Assembly (NCBI GenBank): GCA_025642075.2
Contig: JAODUO010000188.1
Location: forward strand, 187,001-251,000
DNA: 64,000 nt
Source of the DNA: Ridgeia piscesae
Taxonomy: Eukaryota; Annelida; Polychaeta; Sabellida; Siboglinidae
Direction of reading: 5' to 3'
The translations under genes and the position numbers were made by a program. The notes beneath the pieces are model-generated. The model made no database searches, was not told the origin of the DNA, and was given only the letters and a program-made list of their open reading frames with translations. Numbering within the stretch: the first letter of the stretch is position 1; the number at the start of each line of letters is the position of its first letter. Shown piece by piece: positions 43,921-55,900 of the stretch.

Positions 43921-46900
43921 CAGTCAATGCTCAACTGTGTAATAGAAAGAGTAAGAAACAATTAGGACCACAATTGACAAGGGTTGGACTGAGAGTGAGA
44001 CAGACGACTTACTCGCCATACGCCACGTGCTTGGACGATGGAACGGCCGCGAAGTAGAACGACTTGTAGTCATCCATCCACACTTCTGCCGCTCGTCGGG
44101 TGTTGCTGCAAGGATCAACTGACCACTACATGACTGACAAATTTTCCTCCTGGACAATTTGCATCCGAGACATCAAACCTTCAGATATTCGGTTACAAAT
44201 CCTTAGAAGAACAGTATACCTTTAATTTTTTTAAAGATATTACCTGCACGTTCTTCCCAGATAAAAGTTCATATCAGACTGGTACATGTATGCTACTTGT
44301 GTTTTCAGCGATTATTTGAAATTACATAACCTGTCCTCTGGTTATTTGGGATGTTTATAATTGATGACTATGCTTTTAGAATTTGCAACACGGTACTTTC
44401 ACAGCTTTCACTGTAAATACATGTGTTATCAGTTGAAGTACTAATGCATCGATAAGCACCTTATTCCAACAAAACATGGACAATCGAAAGTCTGTCTTTG
44501 TCATATCTTTACGAGCTAGTAAACCAGATTTTGCTCTTTAAAACAGAGTTTGCTCCTTAACGGTAATCCTGTATAGTGAACACTCTCAACACTAGGGTGC
44601 GCCACCAATACACCTTCACTGGTGTGTCGTGGAAATTGTTCCCCAGCTACATGAAAAGCTCTATAAATCTATCAACAGATTCTGTTTGAAAGTGGATTTT
44701 TAAGAGCTCTTTATCCAAGTGAAACGGTCGACATCCTTCATTGAGCCCACTTGTTTAGGAGGAATGTTGCGTACCGTGCAAACACCATGCCGCTGCCCCC
44801 GGGGAAGGTGTAGGGGTGCTGGCGGCGGAAGACGTGACCCACTCGGCTACACGGGATGATCTCCAGACTGCCATGACACTGCCACACTCGGAAGGAGATC
44901 TCTGCAAGGTCAAAGGTCACCAGCGCGGCAACATGTTAAATGACTGCGTATGAGAAATTAAGTTTCAATTGAGAATTTGTCAGCAATGTACTGAACAAAA
45001 GTTCTCTTTGATTGAATGTTTCAAAGTTTATTTCTATGGTATTTATTATTATACTGTTCTGTTTTAAGCAAAATCATATTAACTAAAGTTGATCATGATT
45101 ACATGAATAAATTATTGTGGTTATTATAATTCAGCTTACACAAAGTTATAAATTTGACAAATTTGTCACAAAGTTGAAGAACAAAACAGTTTAACACTAT
45201 AAATGTTTATTGTATTTTAAATACCATACTTTTACCACAAAACAGCAAAATCTATATTTTAATCTAATGCCATATTTCCAGCAGAAAAAGTAACATGCCA
45301 GAACATTTTAGGTGGATTTAAGCGTTTCACAAATTCCTATCAACATTAAAAAAAATAGCTGACACTCTGGGGCCATTATACTGCCATCTAGTGACAGCAA
45401 TGGAAGCAAACTCACCGAGATTTTCTCCTCCCCAAACGTTCATACTGATGTCATATTTGCCAATCTCTTCAAACCTTTTCTTCTCAACCAGAAACAAACC
45501 TCCAGCTATCATTGGTGTCCTGTGAAATAATGTCCGATGTTACATGAAGATATTGACCAGTTCTGTAAACAACTGATACTATGTTCGAAATAGCCAGCAG
45601 GTCTGGAAAAATTAGTAATAATTATTTACAGTATAATTAATATTGTATTTAATAACAAAATATTTTAAATAGTAGATAGCACTTAACAACATTTCAAATT
45701 TAATTGCAATAATAATTACAACATAAATAAATACAATATTTACAAGCTATTCTATACTGCAGTAACTAATCATTAGGACTACAGACTGGCAACACTCATC
45801 ACATCAGTATGCTGTGGTTAATGCATTACGACTGTTCATACATAAATGTCCCCCACCGTCTGTCACCAGCTAGTCACTCATACTGCTGAGTGAACTGTCA
45901 CCAGCTAGTCACTCATACTGCTGAGTGAACTGTCACCAGCTAGTCACTCATACTGCTGAGTGAACTGGCACCAGCTAGTCACTCATACTGCTGAGTGAAC
46001 TGGCACCAGCTAGTCACTCATGCTGCTGAGTGAACTGTCACCAGCTAGTCACTCATGCTGCTGAGTGAACTGTCACCAGCTAGTCACTCATACTGCTGAG
46101 TGAACTGGCACCAGCTAGTCACTCATACTGCTGAGTGAACTGGCACCAGCTAGTCACTCATACTGCTGAGTGAACTGGCACCAGCTAGTCACTCATACTG
46201 CTGAGTGAACTGGCACCAGCTAGTCACTCATGCTGCTGAGTGAACTGGCACCAGCTAGTCACTCATGCTGCTGAGTGAACTGTCACCAGCTAGTCACTCA
46301 TACTGCTGAGTGAACTGGCACCAGCTAGTCACTCATGCTGCTGAGTGAACTGTCACCAGCTAGTCACTCATACTGCTGAGTGAACTGGCACCAGCTAGTC
46401 ACTCATACTGCTGAGTGAACTGTCACCAGCTAGTCACTCATACTGCTGAGTGAACTGGCACCAGCTAGTCACTCATGCTGCTGAGTGAACTGGCACCAGC
46501 TAGTCACTCATACTGCTGAGTGAACTGGCACCAGCTAGTCACTCATGCTGCTGAGTGAACTGGCACCAGCTAGTCACTCATACTGCTGAGTGAACTGGCA
46601 CCAGCTAGTCACTCATGCTGCTGAGTGAACTGGCACCAGCTAGTCACTCATACTGCTGAGTGAACTGGCACCAGCTAGTCACTCATACTGCTGAGTGAAC
46701 TGGCACCAGCTAGTCACTCATACTGCTGAGTGAACTGTCACCAGCTAGTCACTCATACTGCTGAGTGAACTGTCACCAGCTAGTCACTCATACTGCTGAG
46801 TGAACTGGCACCAGCTAGTCACTCATACTGCTGAGTGAACTGGCACCACGCAGAATAACCAAATGTGCCCAGGATTTAACACGACCATGCGCGCAGGATA

Positions 46901-49900
46901 CGAAACCAGGTTCTTATGTTTGAGAGTGCGAAACTCCACCCACTGAACCACTGCACCCCACGAGTAACACCTTTACAGGGAGGCCAGCTGAAGTGACCCA
47001 CTCACCTGATAGGGGCAATGGGATTAGACCGTCTTTTGTCGATCTCTGCCATGGTCATGTAGTCCCACTTAAAGACAAGGTTCCAGTCAAACCCTGCATA
47101 TCAAAACCAACGCACTCTTAGTCTGTCATTCCTGCTCAGTTTTAAATATGTACTGTTCGGCAAACTTCAAACATGTCTAACATAGATAATGTGTGGGTCC
47201 TTTGTATTAACAACAAATGGTACTAAACTATAGAGGTAAAACTCCTCCATTATTTATGCTAATTTATCCTTCAGCAATTATACCTTCAAATTCAATGTAA
47301 TGGTTCATATAGTGAGTTCATTGATAGTAATAAGAAATTAGTACAAACCACAGGCTCAGTTTTCCATGAAAGTAATTATAAAGGGTTGAGAAAGCAAGGC
47401 TTTTCCAGACGACCGGTTGAGAAGTGACTGGAAGAAACCTATCAGTGGAAGAAGCCTACCTCCCCTGAGATTGGCTGAGGCTCCAGCATAGTGGAAGTTG
47501 TCCATGTTCAACACGTCTATGATGGGACTGACCACTCGCGTCCGGTCCTACCGGTCAACACACAACACACAGGTATGTCAACAGTTACACGTATGTCGTG
47601 GGTCAAACACAAACATTGATGTATGTCCATGAGTCAAGCATAAATAAATGTTTGTTCATGCCCTAGCATCTAAGTACAACTATATACAGATCTAGTAGCT
47701 TATGTCTGCAAATATCTCAGACAGAACTAGTAAACTTACTTCCATGACTCTCTAACTGATCTGTAACTTACTTCTATGACTCTTACAAACAAATCTAATA
47801 ACTTACTTCTGCAACTTTTACATTACAAACAGCTCTAGTAACTTACTTATATGACTCTTACAAACAGCTCTAGTAACTTACTTCTATGACTTACAAACAG
47901 CTCTAGTAACTTACTTATATGACTCTTACAAACAGCTCTAGTAACTTACTTCTACGACTTACAAACAGCTCTAGTAACTTACTTATATGACTCTTACAAA
48001 CAGCTCTAGTAACTTACTTCTACGACTTACATACAGCTCTAGTAACTTACTTCTATGACTTACAAACAGCTCTAGTAACTTACTTATATGACTCTTACAA
48101 ACAGCTCTAGTAACTTACTTCTATGACTTACAAACAGCTCTAGTAACTTACTTATATGACTCTTACAAACAGCTCTAGTAACTTACTTCTATGACTTACA
48201 AACATCTCTAGTAACTTACTTCTATGACTTACAAACATCTCTAGTAACTTACTTATATGACTCTTACAAACAGCTCTAGTAACTTACTTCTACGACTTAC
48301 ATACAGCTCTAGTAACTTACTTCTATGACTTACAAACAGCTCTAGTAACTTACTTATATGACTCTTACAAACAGCTCTAGTAACTTACTTCTATGACTTA
48401 CAAACAGCTCTAGTAACTTACTTATATGACTCTTACAAACAGCTCTAGTAACTTACTTCTACGACTTACATACAGCTCTAGTAACTTACTTCTATGACTT
48501 ACAAACAGCTCTAGTAACTTACTTATATGACTCTTACAAACAGCTCTAGTAACTTACTTCTATGACTTACAAACAGCTCTAGTAACTTACTTCTATGACT
48601 CTTACAAACACTTCTAGTAACTTACTTATATGACTCTTACAAACAGCTCTAGTAACTTACTTCTATGACTCTTACAAACAGCTCTAGTAACATACTTATA
48701 TGACTCTTACAAACAGCTCTAGTAACATACGTCTATGACTTACAAACATCTCTAGTAACTTACTTATATGACTCTTACAAACAGCTCTAGTAACTTACTT
48801 CTATGACTTACAAACATCTCTAGTAACTTACTTACATGACTCTTACAAACAGCTCTAGTAACTTACTTCTACGACTTACATACAGCTCTAGTAACTTACT
48901 TCTATGACTTACAAACAGCTCTAGTAACTTACTTATATGACTCTTACAAACAGCTCTAGTAACTTACTTCTATGACTTACAAACAGCTCTAGTAACTTAC
49001 TTCTATGACTCTTACAAACACTTCTAGTAACTTACTTATATGACTCTTACAAACAGCTCTAGTAACTTACTTCTATGACTTACAAACATCTCTAGTAACT
49101 TACTTATATGACTCTTACAAACAGCTCTAGTAACATACGTCTATGACTTACAAACATCTCTAGTAACTTACTTCTACAACTCTCTCTAGCAGAGGTTCGA
49201 GCCAGCCTTCGTTGCACTCACAGTGACTGTCTAGGAATGTCAACATTGGGGCTGTAGCTGTGTCTGCGCCCTTCACCCTGGACCGCATCAGCCCTGGAAC
49301 AGCATCAATTACGTTAAAGGCGTCTCATCGCATATATTTTTGCTTGTTTCATTTAAAATAAATTGCTAGCCTTATCCAATGCGAAATGCAATTTCATTTG
49401 TGCAATTTTTGATATGGCGTCTTGGTAACATCACCCAATTAAAAGCTGAAATCTCCACCAGACAGTATTCAAGGAAGAGATTTTGGACAAGGATGTCATT
49501 ATGGGTGAGGGATGTGGAGGAGGTCGTGGGAAGGTCATGGTGATGTGGTGGCGTCTTTGTGGTCATGAAGGAAGAGATTATGGAGACCAATGTAATGAAC
49601 CAGGAATGGATGGTCAAAAGAAGATGTTTGTAGAGTTCTTGGAATTAGCTCTCCTGGGGACTACCGTGATATACAGAGATTGTGTTATCATGTAAGAAGA
49701 CAAACCAATAGATTAATGATACTCTTTAATTGTAAAGGTGAAATATAGACATTTTATGTTATGATTTAATGGCCTGTCAAATTAATATCATAGCAATAAT
49801 GAGCTATAACTGCGAACTTACACATTTTATTTTATGAATATCGATGGATTTTAATTATGGGAAACCTACAACTGTATCATTCAATCAATGTAAATGATTC

Positions 49901-52900
49901 TACTTCCCCTTGGAAACTGGAGAGATTAAATCAGTCAAATTCTCCTTCTGTGACAGGGAAGATGCCATTTGCTTGATTTCAATGTTATCCAATTATCTCA
50001 GTCTAAGTTACCATCACTAATGAAATAAGAATGGCCAGAGTGCCAGCAGGTCACTTAGACCTGGCAGTGGACAGCAATTACATCAACTGTAGCACCTAAT
50101 GACCAACTGACCACTCATTCCTGCATTCACCCACAGACTGACCCAGTGGTCAGCTGTTGCTTAGAAACGTCACAAGAATCAATGACCAATACATCAACGC
50201 CCAGTTAATAGTGAACTCCTCAGTAATCACAACTTATAAAACTGGGAGATTGCTACACTTATTACCTCTGTGTTCGTTAGGGATTTAAAAAGGGGATCGT
50301 GTGTTTTAGACCCCAAGCACACACATATTCTGTCAGGAGATTGATCACTGTAATCTGAACACTGATGATGTTGGGAAATGGCTCTGGTGTATGTGACTTG
50401 TTCCTACAGCTAGAGGCAGGTCTCAGCAGAAAAGATTTATTATACTTATATTTTTAATGTTTATTCCATACCTATTTGCGCCTACCATCTATTTGTATGT
50501 AATATGGATTTCACCTGAAATGTAGTCACTAGTCACATGAGAGGTGAAAATAAACTATATATCCTTATTACTCCATGAGAATATTGAGATTGTAAACTAC
50601 TTATAAGTTGGTCTAGAGTAACTGGAAGTACATAACATTATTATCTTGGTTGGCCTAATGATGCATATTTCAAGAGGCTCTGGTCAGTGATGTAATGATG
50701 TGATTTAAAGAGATGTGACATGGATAATGATGGTATCTGCTGATTCAATGATGCAGGCAGTGGGAGGGAGGGGGAGAGAGGGAGAGAGGGAGAGTGAGAG
50801 AGGGAGAGAGAGGGAGAGAGGGAGAGAGGGAGAGAGGGAGCGAGGGAGAGAGAGGGAGAGAGGGAGAAAGGGAGAGAGGGAGATATGGAGAGGGAGAGAG
50901 GAAGAGGAGAGAGGGAGAGAGGAAGAGAAGGAGAGAGGGAGGGAGAGAGAGGGAATGAGGGAGAGAGGGAGAGAGGGAGAGAGGGAGAGAGGGAGAGAGG
51001 GAGAGAGGGAGAGAGGGAGAGAGGGAGAGAGGGAGAGAGGGAGGTAACTGGCTCATTCACTGTTATCTTAATACACTGTAATGCTCATAATAATTACAGC
51101 ATTTGTGTAGGTGCGAGTCAGAGGGAGAGTGTTGTATGAGGACAGGGGATGAAGAATGATGTGGAATGAAACATGGAAGCAGATGGGTAAGAAGTGTATG
51201 GGAAGGATGATGGGGATGATGAAAGGAATGAGTGGGTGATGAAAGGATGAAGGGATAACTGATTGTAAAGGATAAGGGAAAATAAGAGGCTTGGGGAGGA
51301 CAGAGGGGGATGAGTGGGCAATGAAGAAGAGGTCACCGAAGAAGATGGGGGTTGATGAAGGGAATGATGCTGTGTGCGTGCGTGCATGCATGCGTGCGTG
51401 CAAGTGGGATGAAAGTGGATGAAGAAGACAAGGGGATAATGATGGGATGAGAAATTAAAAAGAGGACAGGGAAGATAAACGTGGATGAGGTGAGGAAAGA
51501 GGGATGTGGCAAGATGAAAGAGATGGGTAAATGATGAAGGTGACCAGGGCAGAGAAAGGAATGTGAGTTGATGGTGAGAGAGAGGAAGGAGAGAAAGTGT
51601 AGAGAGAAGAAGACAACACAGTACGTGTGTGATCCACATCAAAGTCATCACCTTCTCGTTTGCCATTTCTAAGCACGATCACCTTCTGCATAGTGGCCAG
51701 CTCCTGGCCGTCTGACGCTGAAACACAAACCTCTCCATTACGATCACACTCTCAACAATGACCACATAACCTAGTTACATGCTCATCACAATTGATGGCC
51801 ACTCTACTGGCTGTCAGAGTTATGACTGGCACTAAGTGCACTAACACTGTGAGAGGCTGAGAGTACCAGGAAGATGGAGATGGGAACTACCTGGCCAGAG
51901 GACAGAGACTTGTCAATTGTCCTAGTGGTGGCCATATTAATAGTTTATCATGTCATATGAAAACTGTACTGGAGAAAATTCTTAAACTTCCACACGGCCA
52001 CAGTCTTAATGCTACTGATATGCTGATCAAATTTAATCAAAATTTCATATGCCAGATGCTTCACAGTGCACCAAGATGTGTACAAATAGTAAAATAGGCA
52101 AGTAATTATACACCCACGTGTTATGTGAGCAAATCTGGCATGACATCACTGCCCGATACTCTTCAAAAACAGTCAATGTCATTTCACATTCTCCCACAAA
52201 ACCAGCCCTGATTTATGGCACTCAGTTAAGATAAACAGGTTCTTTGAAATATCACCCACGTCTAGCAGCAAGGGACTACGTTATTACAGACACAACTGGA
52301 AGCCTGACTGTGCTGCCCCCTTGAGGGGATGCATCAGCAGTCGTCCGGATCAGCGAAGACGAGGAACAATCTGGAATTGTTCACAGACAATTCCTCTACA
52401 AATCCCTCAAATGCTGCGATAAATTACGCACGACTCTGCTGTCCCATCCCATATACATCTCCCTCTCCCGGTGGGCTACAGGTCATGTGACACGGGCAGC
52501 AGCGAGAACTGTATGGAGACACATGGCGTATGAATAACAACATCAATCGGGGCTGGTCTCTATAAATCACCAGTCTCTATAAATCACCAGTCTCTATAAA
52601 TCACCAGTCTCTATAAATCACCAGTCTCTGTGGAAATGATATGGAGCTACGTCAATGAGGCTTATCCTTTCCAGGGAGGAAACATTTGTATTCCTGGTGA
52701 AAACGTACAAACAACTACAACAGGTAGTTGATTAGCACAAATGGCACTGTTGTTGCATCGAAATCCTTTCTGGATATGTAAAGCAGTGAGATGAGTTTAG
52801 TCCTGGTGCCCACTGTGGGGCAGTGTAGCACGGCTAACAACATCAGCCACGCAGCCCACGCCTCACTCAGTCGATTCAGTCACAGTCTCTGATGACTGAC

Positions 52901-55900
52901 ACTTCAGTATTCCACCAGGACTCGTCTCATTTACTGCCATTCAGTCCAGGTCAGTCACTGCAGACACTTGCTGGCTCCAGTGAGATGTGTCTGGACACTG
53001 GTAGGTCATCCAATGTCTCTTACTGCCAGACACTGACACTGGTCAGTCCTCAGTTGTCTCTCATTGTCTGTCACTGACATTGGACACTGGTCAGTCCTCA
53101 GTTGTCTCTCACTGCCAGTCAGTGACATTGGACACTGGTCAGTCCTCAGTTGTCTCTCATTGTCTGTCACTGACATTGGACAATGGTCAGTCCTCAGTTG
53201 TCTCTCATTGTCTGTCGCTGACATTGGACACTGGTCAGTCCTCAGTGTCTCTCATTGTCTGTCACTGACATTGGACACTGGTCAGTCCTCAGTTGTCTCT
53301 CATTGTCTGTCGCTGACATTGGACACTGGTCAGTCCTCAGTTGTCTCTCATTGTCAGTCAGTGACATTGGACACTGGTCAGTCCTCAGTTGTCTCTCACA
53401 GCCAGTCAGTGACATTGGACACTGGTCAGTCCTCAGTTGTCTCTCACAGCCAGTCAGTGACATTGGACACTGGTCAGTCCTCAGTTGTCTCTCACAGCCA
53501 GTCAGTGACATTGGACACTGGTCAGTCCTCAGTTGTCTCTCACAGCCAGTCAGTGACATTGCACACTGGTCAGTCCTCAGTTGTCTCTCACAGCCAGTCA
53601 GTGACATTGGACACTGGTCAGTCCTCAGTTGTCTCTCACTGCCAGTCAGTGACATTGCACACTGGTCAGTCCTCAGTTGTCTCTCACAGCCAGTCAGTGA
53701 CATTGGACACTGGTCAGTCCTCAGTTGTCTCTCACAGCCAGTCAGTGACATTGGACACTGGTCAGTCCTCAGTTGTCTCTCACAGCCAGTCAGTGACACT
53801 GGACACTGGTCAGTTCTCAGTTGTCTCTTACTGCCAGTCACTGACACTGGACACTGGTCAGTCCTCAGTTGTCTCTCACTGCCAGTCAGTGACACTGGAC
53901 ACTGGTCAGTCCTCAGTTGTCTCTCACTGCCAGTCACTGACACTGGACACTGGTCAGTCCTCAGTTGTCTCTCACAGCCAGTCACTGACATTGGACACTG
54001 GTCAGTCCTCAGTTGTCTCTCACTGCCAGTCAGTGACACTGGACACTGGTCAGTCCTCAGGTGTCTCTCACTGCCAGTCAGTGACATTGGACACTGGTCA
54101 GTCCTCAGTTGTCTCTCATTGCCACAGTTGTTTCTTGTAATTGTTTTGACTTTCACACCTACTCGCCCAAACAATGACCCCTGCTCCTGGTACTTGTTCT
54201 AATCATTACCCTGCTTGCCCAATTTCCCCTGCTCCTGGTACTTGTTCTAATCATTACCCTGCTTGCCCAATTTCCCCTACTCCTGGTACTTGTTCAAATC
54301 ATTACCCTGCTTGCCCAATTTCCCCTACTCCTGGTACTTGTTCTAATCATTACCCTGCTTGCCCAATTTCCGCTACTCCTGGTACTTGTTCTAATCATTA
54401 CCCTGCTTGCCCAATTTCCCCTACTCCTGGTACTTGTTCTAATCATTACCCTGCTTGCCCAATTTCCCCTACTCCTGGTACTTGTTCAAATCATTACCCT
54501 GCTTGCCCAATTTCCCCTACTCCTGGTACTTGTTCTAATCATTACCCTGCTTGCCCAATTTCCCCTACTCCTGGTACTTGTTCTAATCATTACCCTGCTT
54601 GCCCAATTTCCCCTACTCCTGGTACTTGTTCTAATCATTACCCTGCTTGCCCAATTTCCCCTACTCCTGGTACTTGTTCTAATCATTACCCTGCTTGCCC
54701 AATTTCCCCTACTCCTGGTACTTGTTCTAATCATTACCCTGCTTGCCCAATTTCCCCTACTCCTGGTACTTGTTCTAATCATTACCCTGCTTGCCCAATT
54801 TCCTACTCCTGGTACTTGTTCAAATCATTACCCTGCTTGCCCAATTTCCCCTACTCCTGGTACTTGTTCTAATCATTACCCTGCTTGCCCAATTTCCCCT
54901 ACTCCTGGTACTTGTTCAAATCATTACCCTGCTTGCCCAATTTCCCCTACTCCTGGTACTTGTTCTAATCATTACCCTGCTTGCCCAATTTCCCCTACTC
55001 CTGGTACTTGTTCTAATCATTACCCTGCTTGCCCAATTTCCCCTGCTCCTGGTACTTGTTCTAATCATTACCCTGCTTGCCCAACTTCCCCTACTCCTGG
55101 TACTTGTTCTAATCATTACCCTGCTTGCCCAATTTCCCCTACTCCTGGTACTTGTTCTAATCATTACCCTGCTTGCCCAATTTCCCCTACTCCTGGTACT
55201 TGTTCAAATCATTACCCTGCTTGCCCAATTTCCCCTACTCCTGGTACTTGTTCTAATCATTACCCTGCTTGCCCAATTTCCCCTACTCCTGGTACTTGTT
55301 CAAATCATTACCCTGCTTGCCCAATTTCCCTACTCCTGGTACTTGTTCTAATCATTACCCTGCTTGCCCAATTTCCCTACTCCTGGTACTTGTTCAAATC
55401 ATTACCCTGCTTGCCCAATTTCCTGCTCCTGGTACTTGTTCAAATCATTACCCTGCTTGCCCAATTTCCCCTGCTCCTGGTACTTGTTCAAATCATTACC
55501 CTGCTTGCCCAATTTCCCCTACTCCTGGTACTTGTTCTAATCATTACCCTGCTTGCCCAATTTCCCCTACTCCTGGTACTTGTTCTAATCATTACCCTGC
55601 TTGCCCAATTTCCCCTACTCCTGGTACTTGTTCTAATCATTACCCTGCTTGCCCAATTTCCCCTACTCCTGGTACTTGTTCTAATCATTACCCTGCTTGC
55701 CCAATTTCCCCTACTCCTGGTACTTGTTCTAATCATTACCCTGCTTGCCCAATTTCCCCTACTCCTGGTACTTGTTCTAATCATTACCCTGCTTGCCCAA
55801 TTTCCTACTCCTGGTACTTGTTCAAATCATTACCCTGCTTGCCCAATTTCCCCTACTCCTGGTACTTGTTCTAATCATTACCCTGCTTGCCCAATTTCCC

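Noticed and set aside
50641..51060. Arg/Glu- or Ser/Leu-rich open frames at the GGGAGA tract
   Set aside because: They are translations of a simple polypurine repeat.
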